From assembly GCF_001649575.2 (NCBI RefSeq), contig NC_051444.1:22343287-22407286 (forward strand): DNA of 64,000 nucleotides, given 5' to 3'. Under the pieces are notes generated by a model. It did not search any database. It was not told where the DNA came from and saw nothing but the letters and a program-made list of their open reading frames with translations. This document shows positions 1-15,200 of the stretch, piece by piece. The position numbers and the translations under genes are program-made. Position 1 is the first letter of the stretch. Each line of letters begins with the position of its first letter. Source of the stretch: Kryptolebias marmoratus. Lineage: Eukaryota > Chordata > Actinopteri > Cyprinodontiformes > Rivulidae.

Positions 1-257
1 GCTGCATTTTGGACTGAAAATGTTGAGCTTTTTCAATCATAAGAATCAAGTGTAGCTTCCTTAAACCATTTTAAAACTATCCAGGTATGCTGGCCCGCTC
101 TTTTTGTAACCCTCCTACACTTATCATCAGATTTCCTTAAGCCTTGTGCAAAAGCTCGACGTGCCTGGGTTCTCTGATCTACAGCCGGTGTGTAACACTG
201 TCCAGGTGAAGGGTTAAACAATCAGCCAATTCCAAGTCCTGCTGCTGCAGCCGGTAT

Positions 258-3200
258 TCACCAGCTCATCCTGTTCATTGAGTTTTTCGTTAGTTTCAGT
301 TTCTTGACCTCCCTGAGGACGTGGTCGGCCTTCTTCAGTTTCTCCAAGGCTTTAGCCAACAGATCCTCGGGCACGTCCTCCCCACGGCTCCCCCCCTGCG
401 CCTTGCTCAGCAGCTCACTCGTTTTATCCATCTCCAGAGCCACTTCAGTCTCCAGTTTTGTGACGTGATCCTTTAGAGCTGGTGTGCTTTCAGCTTCCAT
501 CTGAGTACATTTTGTAGACTCTGACAGCAGGTCACAGATGGAGGCCGACTTGGGCTTGTTCAAGGGTTTGGGAGGTTTCTGAAAGGGGTGCGACCGCCGA
601 CAGGGGAAAACGTTTGGCCTAACCTGAGGCTCAGCTGATGGCCTTAAATTAACAGAGACCTGAATGTTGTCGCTGTCGTCAGAGGCGTCCAACACATCCA
701 GACCGACGTTGCTTCCTCGGAGTGCAGCTGTGGAAGTTGCCAGCGTGTCTTCACATCCGGACCCTTCGCTCTCATCATCTGAGTGCTGACCACTGTCTAC
801 AGATTTTTCCTCTGCCTTCTTCTTCTCTCCAGACAAGTGACAGAGAAGGCCGAGGCTGTCGGAGAGGGGGTCATTACAAGAGACAACTACTGAGGGGACT
901 TCACTGTCGGGGTGGGCCTCTGGTGCTTGAAGGGGTACAGTATCACTGGCAGTAGAGTCCCGTGCCTCATCGGGCTGAGTTACAGCAGAGGGGTCTTCTT
1001 TGTTCTGCGTGGCAGGTGCAACACTTTTCTCAGGCGTTTTCTTGGAGGTTAGAGGAGGGCTTGGGCTCTTTCTCTGTGGCGCTGCAGGTTCTTGCTGGTC
1101 GTTGTCAGATGTCTCTTCATCAGAAGCTCTTTCTTCGGCAGTAGCACTCTCAAGTTGATCGCCTTCAACAGGAGGAAGAGCTTTTTCACGACTCAGCTCC
1201 TCCGCCTCCTCGGTTTCCAGCGCTGGCTCTGTTGTTTCGTTCCCACTGTCCTCCTCTTTCTCCTTCTTCTCATCAGCTGTATCTTGAACCTGTTGCTCAA
1301 GCTCCGCTGCAGTTTTAGAGGGCTTTTTCTCTTTGGATGGAGGAGTGGGAGCTTGGGAATTTGGCGTGGATGGTAAGATTTCTGGGTGGTTGCCGAGAGA
1401 GCTGCTGGGGCTGGGTTTGTTGGGCGGGGTCGGAGGCGGCCCTGTCTTTTTCTTAACACTAGCTTTTTGATCCTCTGCAGCTTCTTCGGCAGGTGTTGCA
1501 CAGGGTTTGACTTCTTTTGATGGAGGCATCGGTGGCTTCAGGACCTTAAAAATGAATAAATAAATAAATAATTCAAGCAGAGATACTTTCACAACCATTT
1601 CTGCACAGTTACACAGTATGCAAACCTTTTTCTCTGCACTATCGTCCTTATTGGGTTCATCCTCAGGTGCTGGCTTGGATTTAGCCTCTTTGGTAGGTGG
1701 CATAGGAGGTTTGATGGCCTTCTTCTGGGTAGTGGCCTCTGGTTCAGTCTGAGCATCCTCCTCAATAACCGTCAATAGAGGTTTCTCTTCTTTGGGCTTG
1801 TCAGTGTCATTGGTATTGGCACGATGGGTCCCATTAGGCATTACTGCGTCCTCAAGATCAAGATCCAAGCGCAGGACACCATCAGACGAAACATCCGCTA
1901 CCTAGAGGGTAAAATAATCCACACCAGACAGTTATTTAATTTAAAATAGACACTGTGCACTTCTTCAGTAAAAGTTGTATACTAGAGGTTTTATATTGTC
2001 CTACTGAGAAAGAGACCAGCTTCACACAGCTGTACAATGATTAGTAGAACCAAATAATGTTATAAAAAATAGTGTTTTCAGACAGTGTAGGTGATAATGA
2101 CTGACTAAATGTATGAGTGCACCCTTAAAGCCACTACAACCAAAACCATCTGGTGTTTCTGTTTTGAGTAAACTAAACTAACTAAACTGAGCATTATGCT
2201 GCAAGCAAGATATTAACTACCTTAAAATCCTTTTTTTTTTCACTTCATAAAGTAAAATAAAACAGTGTCTTCAGCTTTTTAATGGTGACTCATTTTAAAA
2301 CGCTTAGCACAAGTTAAAAAAAGTACTGATGCAGGATGACAATAACCAGTACAGTTTGTCGAGTTTGCAGTACTCTCATGGAGTGGTTGACACCTACTGA
2401 CTGTGTCGGAACCAAACAAACCACCTCCTACCAGTTCCCCATAAAGAGAGAGAAGACATGAACATTTATACCTAAAATCCTCACCCACTCGTTGTGGGAG
2501 TGGACCTATCTGGCTGATGTGTGAACCCACCTGCTGACATACAACATACGTACCTCTTTCATGTGGATCCTGGTTGGTGGCCGCCGGTTCCGGTTACCTT
2601 TGGGCCTTGTTCGAGTAACATGCTCTAAATTAATGCTTTCGTCGATCTTCACCTGTGGTGAACACGAAGAAATCTGAGCTCTAAAAACTGTGTATGTCAT
2701 AGGTAAGCGACTGAAATGAAGAGGCTTTATGACTGATGTTTACCTCATCGAAGACTTTGTTTTTTGCTCGATTGATGCAGTCGCTGATGGCTTTAATCCA
2801 AGTCTCCTTCTCCTCAGCAGACTGAGTCTGAAACTTTACATCGTGGACCTGCCAGTGGAGGAAAACATTACGTCCTCTGCATTCTTTTCCACTCTTCTAT
2901 CAGTCCTATGTATTTGAGTTGTGGCCCAACATCACTATTTAAGGAGCGCACTGCTGCTTCTGTGCTGCTCTCAAAATGTTTTTTGTTCGCTTCTATTCAT
3001 GCCTCACAGGGCTGAGCGGGGTTACCCCGGAGAACACAGGAGGCAGCCAAGCAGCTCCTCACATCCCGCTCAGACCACCCTCTCCTCGTTCACCAGGAAC
3101 ACCATCAATAGACTAACAATTAGCAACAGATTCAGGATCTCACAGCTAAACCAATACAGAATTTTCAGGAAATGTTAATGATTGTATTCAAAATTATGAT

Positions 3201-6200
3201 AGTTAATACTTTTACTTACTTTGTCAGTTCTAAAGTGGACACAAAAATAGTGAAAAAAAGATTTTTCCCTTCTAAAATAAGTGTAATATCTGGCTGGTTA
3301 GTAAAAAAGGAAATCAGATCATAACTGTCTGTATAAGTAAAGTAAAATTGCAAGTATTCATTATTCCAAACAGGGCAATCTGTGGGTATGGTTCAGTAAC
3401 TTGTTCTAATGTTTCTGAAAAAAAATTTTCTGTTCATCTTTGTTGTATCAAACATGACCAAAATTATCATCTTCCAACACTTTTGAGCAATACATAATGC
3501 GACAGTAGCACCCAGTTCTGCTTCTTTTTCCCTCTGGGGCTAAAAACAACAAAAAAGTGAAATGTGTTGTCTTGTCAGGTCTGTCCCCAGTAAAACTCTC
3601 AAAGAGCAAGGCTGACAAAAATGCAGAACTTGAAAACTACGTGAAAATCTTTAGAACACTGTATTTTACAGACTGCACAAACCCGGGGGAAAGTTCAGAA
3701 AGTTTCTGTAGCAGAGAAATTACCAGCTGTTCAAAGGCACTGCCTGTCCCGGAAAGTCAATCTTAGATAGTTTTCATAATTTTTTTTTTTTTTTGGGGGG
3801 GAGGGGCATTCCTAAAGATTTGAGCCCAATTTGACAGAGGCTAAAATGTGAGGCGCAGCAGAGACAGAAAGCCAGCTCAAAGTGGTATAATATCCAGAAT
3901 CTGTCCATATTGCATTATAATTGAACAGAATTACATGTTATAAACAATAAGAAATAAAGTTGGTGATGTGAAGTCAAATTAGCAGCTGAACAACCAAATC
4001 AGTGAGTTGCTCTGTGACTCTTCTTATAAACTCTGAAGGGTCTTTTGACATCACCAGCTGGTGTTTATACAGTCGATCCTACTTTAAACTGGGAGTCTTA
4101 ACTTAAATCTGCAGCAGCCTTTATAAACACTAATCATGTGCTGGTAGTGGTAGTCAGCATTGTAAAGAGCGTTTATTAACTAAACTAATAATATTCAGAC
4201 AAGCAGTCTGATCTTTGGTAAGAAACTGTCTCTATGGTGTTCTACAGAAATTTGGACTAAACCAGAGGATCAAAAATACACTGGAACAGACATTTATTCA
4301 AGACGTGACTCTGAGATGATTCACAGTCTCCAGGAAAACAAACTGGTTCTTATCAAATTAAAAAAACAGATAAGAAATGGCTTTGGCACCTGCCCTGGAC
4401 TGGGACCACTTCAGTGGAAAAACCCTAAGATAGCTATGCATCTTGTGAGCAATGGAATTGGAGGTATTTTGACAGACTTTTTCTCCTTTATTATCCTCAC
4501 AATCGCACACAATGAAACAAATATACCTGTGAAAGGCCGATACTGACCAGTAAGCTAGTGCTCAGAACTTGTATGTGTTCAGATCAAATAAACAGGCTAA
4601 AGTACATGCTCTGAACCCCTCTGCTGGATTTGCACTAGCATGTGAGAAATCGCACATCTCATTCAGGTTTTACAGACCACGGCAGCAGCATCTCCCGGCT
4701 CACCTTGTTTCCAGACTTGGGTGATCGTATCAGTATCAGCCGGTGCTTTTTCTTGAACGGGCTCTTTAATTCATGACATTTGTCATATTTTTCCAGGTCA
4801 AACCTTTCCAAGCAGTTCTGCAGGTCCTGCAACATAAAGTGCAACTGTGTTGACATTTTATCACCAGTTATAAACAAACTCCGAAGGAAAGCAAAACCAA
4901 GCAGGCTACAATAATAGCTCAGCTGAGCCTTCAGTGGTTTCACACAGAGATGATGATAACACATGGATTTGTTGTGTTGTACCTCATTTTCATACACCAC
5001 CACCTCGGTCTTTTCCACGTGGATGTATCGGTCTTTGTAGCTTGCCAACAGTTTGCCGTGAGATTTCTTCAGCCAACCAGCCTTACTCAGGAACTTTGCC
5101 TTTTTTTGCTGGGCTGGGTCCTCTTTCGTACCCTGCAACGAAACAGGAAGTCACACTCATAATGCACCTCAGACTACTAACAAAGTGAAGATGGTTTTTT
5201 TTGTTTGTTTTTTTCTTTTTGGCTTGTGGTGTGGGTGCAAGAAAAAATTGAGATATTAGTTTGACAGTTATCTACAGTTACCTATTTTTCAGCACACAGA
5301 ATCAATCAATAAAACCAGCACCTAAAAGAAATTTCATAACTCAAGCAAATCTAAACGTGCATTGCGGCTTTAAAGCTTAAAGACATTCAAGACTGCATCT
5401 ATGTTACAACATAAATGCTGTTCATGGTTCCAAAAAGCTCTGGATTTATATAAATAACATACTGTTTTTGGTGGTAACAGGTCATATAGGCCCCCACAAC
5501 TTACAGAAAGCATTTACAGTAGCCTTGATGTGATAAAACAAACAAAAAAAGGCGAGAGATAATATTTTTGCCCATGTCTGTACCTGTATGCGTTTAATGA
5601 AACTCCCAGAAACTAACCATTGAACGCACATCGAATCAACTGTTGGAGGCAACCACTTCCAAGATAGCTGCCACAGCTAATCAAGCTTAGCGAACACAAA
5701 AGTCAGACTCTTTGGTATGGTAGTAGCTGAGGTTCATTCCCAACTAATGCTAACAGAGCTCACAATATCACCGAAGGATGTGCATATTTTCAAAGTTAAA
5801 CCGAAACAGCTGTAACACCGTCACTTCTCGGCAAAAGATGATCTTAGTTAAAAACTCTGGCATGAAAGGCAGCGGGCAATATGCGCTGCTTTTAATTTAA
5901 TTTATGCTAGGCCTTTAATTGATCAAGCGATTGTCTAACTGTCCTAAATTAAAACAGGTATTCTTTGTACTTCTCAGCTCAGAGAGAAACATCACCACTA
6001 GAATACTCACAGACTTTAGGCAATTTTTTTTACTTCCTTCTTATAAATCGAAATTATGGTCAGATGTCTGATTTGACTGTGCGCTGTAAATTGGGTCAGT
6101 GGTGTTTGTCGACGGCGTCCGAGTATGACAGGCATGACAGCTGATACACGGATTAAACGGTTAAACAGTGTGCAAGGTCCACTCATTCTTCCCACCGCCT

Positions 6201-9200
6201 GCACGCACCAGTGAGTAATGGTGTGGGAATACTCTTACGTCAGGCTTTTCGGATGAGGCAGAAATATCGCTCTGACTGTGAAGGATCTGCGGCCAAACCT
6301 TTGTCAGCTCGGCTGAAACTGTAGAACGATGCCACCGACCTCGTCAAAGCACATTTCAATCAATCCAAGGGTTCACATACGGATGTAAACACATACTTGT
6401 GTAAAAACAGTTCCAGTTCGTGCTGATTAATTAAAGCAAGTTTAAAAAAATGTATTTTTTTTACTGTTTTGGAAAAACTGAGTTAAAGCAAATCTCAAAG
6501 CCATGTTTAGTAACAAATTAAAAAAAAAAAAAACGAAGTTCTGCTTACTTTGTCTAAAGCAGTGTGGTGTTTGACAACTTGACACCTACTTCACACAAGC
6601 AAAGGTTTTGGCAGTATGTACTTTTGCACATTATCTGCCTACTTGTTTTGTTCCATTACCAGTTCTCCACAGATGTGTGGTGAGGCGCAGCATGCCACCT
6701 CTGTGTTCAAAGCTACCTGACGGGACCTCAGAGGTCAAATTAAAGGGAACGACAGCAGCAGTGGCCTGCTACACCAAACACTAACTACTACTAATCAGTC
6801 CTTATATATCCCAAAGAAACAGGAACTGTGCACAAAAAAATCTAGATTAAAATGCAGAAAAAAATTATAACTGACTTGGTGAGATTTGTTGCTAAATCTT
6901 AAAGCCATAATAACTGTCAAAAAAATTGGATTTTTCAATGTTTTTGATTTGAATAGTTTGAATATGTGTATCATCTATGATAAGAAAAAAATACCCACTA
7001 AATACACATATTTCACTACCAGAAGCATAATTTGTAATAAATTAGCAAAATCAGCAGTCAGGTTTTGTTGCCAACATGTACGAGTTGTAAACAAGGTGAG
7101 GAATATTTGCTGTTTTCTAACACATTTTTCACAAAAACCCCAATGAGTTTGAGTTACATTAAGCAACCATTTAATGATGTAGAAATTGTGTTAGAAGCAT
7201 AAAAATTCAAATGAAAAATAACATTTTGACAGTTGTCAGCTGTGTGTGAATGAGAGGGAGGCAGGTGGAGCAGTGAGGCTACAAGGAGCAGAGGTCACAA
7301 AGGTGCAGGACTTCAAGAACTTAGAGTCCACTGTCCAGGAAAACAGGGAGTGTGGTAAAGAGGTTAAATGGATGGACAAAAGTAGAAGGGATGGAGCAGG
7401 TGGAGAAAAGTTTCAGGAGTGATTTGGGACAAAAGGGTGGCAGCAAAGGTCAAAGGAAAGGTTTACAGACAGTGGTGAGAGCAGCTGTGTTGTATGGTTT
7501 GGAGACAGCGGGACGGACAAAAAGACAGGAGACAGAACAGGAAGTGTCAGAGCTGAAGATGTTGAGGTTCTCCTTGGGAGGGACATGGATGGACAGGATT
7601 AGGATTGAGGTCATCAGAGGTACAGCNTGGTTTGGACATGAGGAGAGGAGGGACAGTGGGGATATTGGTAGAAGGATGTTAGAGACAAAGAGGAGATATA
7701 TGGATGCAGCTAGAGAGGACATAGAGGGAGTTGGAGTGAGGACAGAGGACACAGAAGACAGAGTTAGATGGAGGAGGATGACTCACTGTAAGTTTATATG
7801 GTAAGTATAAATATATGCTTACAGTAGAACAGAGCTAATGCAGGACAGTGAGCTGTATTCTAGACTACTGGTGATGACATTTTGGGGAAAAAAAGAGTCA
7901 TCATTGCCCAACACCGAGAGGCGGTAACAAATTATGCAAGACTTTCAATAAAAGTTGTTTATAATTTATTGGAGTCAACTCTGTGTGTCTGTTAGCTAAA
8001 TATGTCATGAACCACTGGATGGATTTTAATGAAACTCTCAGAAAGTAGTCATTAGATGTGTGTCTACATCTGATTAACTTTTAGTCAACCCAATTTGAGA
8101 TGGTTGCCACAAATAACCAACATCAGCCAATAAAAAAAAAATCTCTACAGTACAGTCAGTTTTACAGGCTGAGCAAAACCCTGATGTGGTAGTAGCTGAG
8201 AATATTCACAGAATATACAGAGAATATGGGTATTACATAATTTTTCAAGGTTTGACCAAAAAGGCAATGACTTTGTCCTTGGAACTTAAAGTTATTATTA
8301 GAAACAGAAGTACTTTTTGGGTTACCACTGTGAGCCGAGTGTACCATGGCTGCTGACCTCTGTGCGATATCTGACAGATATAGACATGTAGAATCAGCTT
8401 CGTATGAAACCACACACTCCTTTTTCATGATGACTAAGAAACAAACGCAGGTGTCTGCAAGTTTGTGGGCTTTGTTTCTGCTGGAGGAACTTCCACAGAC
8501 AGGATATCTTTTTTTTCTGTTTTGGTGTTGGGTGGGAGGTCATCTAACTGTTGTTTTTTTTTCACTTTCACTGTGACTGCAAGTCCATCTGGGCCTGGAA
8601 AACAGCAGTGCAGCTGCAACGAGAGGAACGCCAAGCAGGGGAGGGGAGACAGTCGGGGAGAGTGAGGGAGAAAGGCTTCTCCTGCAGGACCGTAGGAGAG
8701 TGCAGAAAAAAAGCAGGTCCAGGAAAGGCTCGGCGTGCCTCCCGTTGGGGCGGGCATGAAAACACAGGGGCGCTGGGTGAAACACGTCAGGACTAAACCC
8801 TTGAAACATAAAAGCAGTGAAACACTTCTGTTATTTGGGCCTCAGCTGGACACCACAGCGCTGCGCTGCAATACCAGATGACTGGTGTGGGAGGTATAAA
8901 ATTGGACCCGTGCACAGGAAGTCAGCTCCGCTCTGAAACTCTAACCAGCCCACAGCTCCTTATGTAGAATATTAGCTGTATTGTCTGTGGCGTTGCGGTG
9001 AGCTTTAAAACAGATCAACTGCTACACGAAGTTCTGATATTTAAAAAACATGCAGGGGGAAAAAATAATGCAGTCATAGGAACAAAATGTGTTAAGCTAA
9101 GCTGAGCTTATCTTAGAGTATCGCAGAGGAGGCACACCTTAGCAGATGTGTTTTTTGACGAAATTTTAGGTCAAGGCACATCTGGCATTCATTGATTTTT

Positions 9201-12200
9201 TTCCAACTGACTTCCCTGGCTAGAGCTAACCACAAGCCTCATTGGAGCTCACACCTTTAGCCCTGTTAACCCCTTACAGGTCAAGCTGGAGCTCAAACAG
9301 TGTACTCTTGGCGGATGCTATTGTTTTGTCATTAGCCTACAGTAAAACTCAGGTTACTGGACAATTGACTAACGCCTCAAGTTGACAAAAGTTGCTCAAA
9401 AAGTCTACAAAGAAGATAAAAATCAACTTAGGGAATCATTTTTAAAAAAACACGTAGGGTTTTCATTTTGAATTTCTGGCTACAAACTGTTCAAAGTCTG
9501 AGGATTTGAGGGCAAGGAAGTCAAATTAAACAACGGTTTCATAAACTTCAGTTTTATAATGATTATTATGCTTCATCTGAATCAACCCAGTTGAATTAGA
9601 TTAAAATAAAAACTCAACCAAGCTAAATAGGAATAAACTAGTCTTCATATAACTAGATTTGAATTTGAATGGCACGCCATGATTTATTGGAAAATCTTGG
9701 AGAACGTTGTTTTGTTTGTTTGTTTTTCTCATGAACCAGAACCACTGAAAGGATTTTAATGAAACTCTCAGAAAGTAATGACTGGATGTACATCTACAAC
9801 CCATTAACCTTTTGATTCAAGATGCTCGCCACAGCTGAGCAACTTCAGAAAACACAAAAATGGTTCTAATTTTACAGATATAGATCTTAAGCTCGGTGTG
9901 GTAGTAGATGAGAGTCATTCACAACACATACTCTGAGTGCTAACATATCTTGTGAGATCTTGCGAAAATAAGATTATCTTAATTTGGCATAAAAGGTGGC
10001 ACATTCTTTTAAAGGAACTCTAGACCTTTAGTTTTTCAGGTTATTTAGCGGTATGTAAATAAACTGAAATGAACTAAACTGGACTGAATTAAATTGAGAA
10101 ATTGTTAACTTTGTTGTCAGGATCGACTTCCTCTTTTGTTCATCCGGAGCCAGTATTGTCACAATCAAATGTTTGGCCCTAAATACCAAGGAGTCAACAC
10201 AAATCTGCAGAGCTAAACAAACAGACATGCAAACTTATTCAAAGCAGGAATATGTGCCTCCATAAGGTCACTGATCCACTGACAGCCTAATATGTTCAAA
10301 ATTAAAGCAAATCTCAATGCAGTGCAATATGTTCCACCCATTAGCTTTTTTAGGATCTATTGTAGATTTACTACAGCCTCTGTACTTATTGCCACTCAGG
10401 TTTGATCTTCCTACATGGTCACGTTTTTTTTTAAGTCTCCATCAATGTCACATGAGGATGCTGGCATCACAAACTGTCAACAACGTTGTCTTCGCCACAA
10501 AACACCTTATAAGGTTAGAGGAGGACAGAAGAACCTATAAGGCTGTGGATTTTCACGCAACAGAATACTGATCCAAAATTAGACTTCTTTAACATGTTCC
10601 ACACACTTTTTACTTTACTTTCTTCACATTACGTACACGCTGCCTCCGACAAGCAGCAAACTATATATGCTTTGCCTACGCATTGTAATTTATTCATATT
10701 GGACATTGTCACATGTTGAAGCATATATTCTTTTGACAGTTCAACAGTGTTCCAGTGAGCAAGTTCTCAGTCATCCAGGACATGGTAAATGAGTTGGTTT
10801 TGTTTTTTAACCCTTTTTTGGGTTCCAATGTGACACCTTATCAAGTCAGGTATGGATCACAGCTTTATAAATTCTCACTGACGCACTCCTGACACTGAAA
10901 CCTTTCTGCTAAAAAAAATAAATAAAAACGCTTCTGCTTTAAATATCAGTCTACAGACCACAGAAGCGCTCTAGTATCTATTAACAGGAAAAGGCTGCTG
11001 AAGTAACTGTGAATGATGTCTAACCATCGCTCTTTTTTTGCTACTCTTCTTTTGATCACATATACAGCACCTGTGAAAAGGTCTTCACTTTTGTTAAGCA
11101 ATTTGTGAATCGTTTGGGCATAAAAAAAACCTTAAATTGAAGGAATAAACNGGGGGGGGGGTTGTGTTTGTTTCTGGACACATAAATTAAATTAAAAGAA
11201 ATATTTAGATATCAGATATCATTAAATACATGATGAACTGAAGGATGATTCATCTTTCAGGTCCTGTGTCAGGCCTTTCTCAAAGACCTGACCATGAGAT
11301 ACTGTTTGCTCTAGATTGTTTATTTATGCCCAACACTTCTGCTTTTGTCTGCTACAGTCCACTTTTTGTATTTTTTGTAACAATACACTGTCATAGGTAT
11401 CAGTTGTATTGTTTAGTGTGGCAACAACCTGAAAATGAGTGCAGAAAGAGCAGCTAATTGCAAAAAAAGAAAAAAAAAACCCATTGAAGGGCCTTCACAA
11501 AGTGCGCAGAACAATTGATCGAGACAAATTTCAAATATTCCAAGTAGTTCTGGTTCCTTGGAAGCGAAGTACAGATGAACTAAAGGCCTTGCATTCCTTG
11601 AAGGAATGTCTCTTTTCAGCTGCCTCTCTTGAGTTTTTAGACTAAGATCCTCTCATGTTGAGAAATGACAGAGTTGGTCAAACCTTAAACATAAGGAAAT
11701 GAGAAATCTTGCGTGATATCACAAGATGTTACGCTCAGAGTGGGTGGTTACAATGACTCAACAACCACATCAGATTTCAGCCTAATGTGTGTACCACTGA
11801 CTGAGTTACAGTCTTTTTTGTGTTGGCTAATGTTTATTAGCTGTGGTGGCCATCTTAATGTGGATTGACTCCAAGCATTATTCAGTTGTAGGTGTACATC
11901 CAGTCATTACTATCTGAAAGGTTTACTCAAATCAGTGGTTCGTGAGATATTTTGCTAACCCACAAATAGGGTTGACTCCAATGGTTAATACACAATCAGT
12001 AGCACTCGGAGTATGTGCTGTAAATCACAGCTATCACCATACTAAATTTTAGCTGTCAAACTGAGTGAATTCTAGCCATTTTTGTGCTTTCTGAGGGGAG
12101 TTGGCTGTGGCGGTCGAATTGAAATGGGTTGGCTCCAAAACATAATCCCTTGTAATGGTGCATCCAATGAATATATCCTCAAAGTTTCGTTACCATCTGA

Positions 12201-15200
12201 CCTGCAAATCATGATATATTTTTCTAACAGACAGAGAGAGGAGACTCCAAATAGGTAATGGCAAAATCTTAAACTAAGATCTTGAGCGAGCTGTTGGCGC
12301 TCAGAATATATGTTGTGCATCAGTCCCAGCGACTACCACACCCAATTTTAGGTTTAATTCTTTAGGTTTTATTTGATTTTGTCTTGTGCTTCATATTTAT
12401 ATTTCAGTAAGAAACAGACAGATACACACACAAACAAAAACATTATTGTCCATCTTTGTCTTTCAGCAGTGGGGTCTGGTTAAACTTGTACAGTACTGGA
12501 TTCAACAATAAAGGAAACTATCTTTCTATTATTAATTCAGACTAAAAAAACAAACTCTCTTTTGTCATACTGAGCAATATTTTCCCCTCCCCTGCCACCA
12601 CTTTTACCCTGTGTAAATGAACCAAACAGCTCTTCTCATTGGTTGGTTGGTTGATGCTGAGGTAGTAGCACTGGTCACAGACCAGTTACTCAACAAATGA
12701 AATCTATTTTTGCGACGCCGTCTCAACCATGTGAGAACCTTTATGCAGACATGACAAATTAGCACCCGCGTTTGTTCATTTCCACCGTGCGGCCTTTCAC
12801 CCGACAGCGCACAAAAACCTTTTCGCTCCGAAGCAAATCAGCTACTCTGACGCTCTATTAACGGGACACATCGCAGCCACAACTCCAGCCTTGTTTCACT
12901 GTGTGACAAAGAGAGAAAACCGACCAAACAGAGGGTAGGATGGGAAGATGTGAAAGGCTGGCATGCAGCAGAGTGCGTCGTGATTACAGCAATAATATGC
13001 TAAAGAGTGTATGACATCAGCAAATGACATCTGGTGCATTTTTTTTATTATAGACCGTAGCTGCATTTTACTGGAAACATTTGGCAACAGTAAAAGTAGG
13101 GGCCTTTAACCTTTTACTGACATACTCATCCCCACACTAATCGCCTCTGAAACTTCCTCCTTTAGCCAAACCCCCTCGTCATCATGTTACTTGGGCTAAC
13201 ACTGATTTGGTATTAGAGATAGACAAACTTCCTCAAACGACACATCCTTTTCTGCCAAATGTAAGCAAATAAAAAAATAAACAGAACAAAACCAATATTG
13301 TTCCAAAGAAATCGACGAATAATACAAATACTGTAAATCTGCAACTTTTATCTGACTGAATTTTATAGTCCAGGTCCCAATTTCTGACTGAAACAACGCA
13401 TTCCTGTATTCACGTGAGCAGAAGGTGGGGAAATGCTGCGTTCGGCATGTTGCTCATGTACACTGATACCTAACTTAACAGGGTCAAACAGTCAAAGTCC
13501 TGACATTTCTGTGACGGAAGTCTGGACTACTTCTGGTTTTCTATCCTCAGTCTAAACCTCTAACTCCAGCTCATTTAATAACAACTTTAAATGTTTTCCT
13601 TGGCCCAGCTATGCAAATTAAAGACCTGGCCTTCCTTGAAGGAATGCATATCACCCACCACCTTTCATGCCAGAGTTTTAACTAAGATTATCTTCCACTG
13701 ATAAATAGTTGGGTTACAGTTGCTTTGGTCCAATCCTAAAAAAGTTATGTTACGCCTGGTCCAGCAATATTGCAAGATCTCACACGATTTGTGAGCACTA
13801 TCACATCAAACTGTAGATGAAAAGCTGTAAAATTCACTGGGTTATAGACAGTTATATGTTTTATAAAGTCAGTTGGCTGTGGCGGCCATCTTGCATTGGG
13901 GTAACTTAAAAAGTTAATCAGTTGTAGATGCAGTTGTATAGATTATTTTCGGTAAACTCCAGTCACTCATGAGCTACAGACAGAGTTGACTCCAATAGTT
14001 AAAGGCAAAGATCTAACGCAATCAGTTTGGGCTCAGAGTTTGTTCTGGAGGCGACTCTCAGCTACTACCACACCAAATTTTAGCTCAGTATCCATAAACC
14101 TGACAGAGATATAGCCATTTTTGCATTTGCGAATATCGATAAGCTGTGGAAACCATCTTGAAACAAACTCCAAAAGATAATCTGTTGTGGTAATACAGCC
14201 AATAAGTACTTTCTGAGAGTTTCATTAAAATCCATGCAGTGGCTTGTGAGGTTTAGCTAACACACACACACACACACACACATGGGCACAAACATTATCA
14301 CCCACCATTTGCTTTTCGGTGGTGGGTGATAATGATACTCTCACTGCAGCTGTCAGTCAGCTAGCCCAGCTGTTGATGTTGTCTTTACAACAAACGTCAA
14401 TACATTTTTAGGTAAAACTGCACAAACAGAATTAAATTGAAGTGTGTTTCTTTGGCTATCTACTTGCTAACATAGTCTAGCCATTTAATGAACAAAAACT
14501 TCTATTTTTTTTTCTTCCACTTTTCAATAGCCCCTTCCTTGTGCTGTAAACAGAAACTTTCAAAACAGCATCCAGGAAAACCTTTCGCTCATCTATTTTG
14601 AACAGATTGAGCACTCTGTGTTCCTACAAGAAGACAGTGCATTCAGAACGAGAAGGCTTTTGTACTTTCCCAGAAGCTGTCAACTGTGCTCCAGCAAGAT
14701 GATGTACACACACACATACACACACACACACACTTCCATTGTGCACCACAGGCCGTGATTGCGTGGCAATCATGAGAGAGGGTTAATTGTTTTCTGGCCG
14801 GCGCATAATGTGGCAGTCTGTTTCCCCTCGGCTGAACGGGTCAAAGCAGACACGTCACATACTGCACTCGAGGTCAGCGCAATGGAGATAAAGGGGATGA
14901 CTCACACAGATGAGACAAAGGACCATCGTGCAAAGGGTCGCGGAGGGGTTTCGGGTAAATGATAGAGGAAAACAAGGAAAGCTGAGAGGAAGAAAGTGGG
15001 AGATTAAACATTCGAAATAAAGAGACCAATGAAAGACGACCGGCAAAGCTCACAGAACACAGGATATTTCTTAATATCCAAACTTTAAATACCTGTGTCA
15101 AAGTGAAAAAAATATATAACAGCATCCAAAGGTATTTTTAGAACACAAAGCAGGCTTTTGTCTTAAATTAAAAGTTGAATGACAGTAATAGGAGTTTTGT

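Noticed and set aside
258..1868. A single 536-codon exon for the plekho2 C-terminal half
   Set aside because: The middle contains a GT-AG intron (1545-1625) encoding an out-of-character hydrophobic stretch; the proline-rich motifs resume exactly at the splice sites. Its apparent start is an alternative codon inside LRLDLDLED, not an ATG.
4659..5138. Start of plekho2 at the Met just before GTKEDP
   Set aside because: That ATG and the CAG after it lie in the intron's acceptor (ttgcag), and the reading frame then runs through the 156-bp intron.
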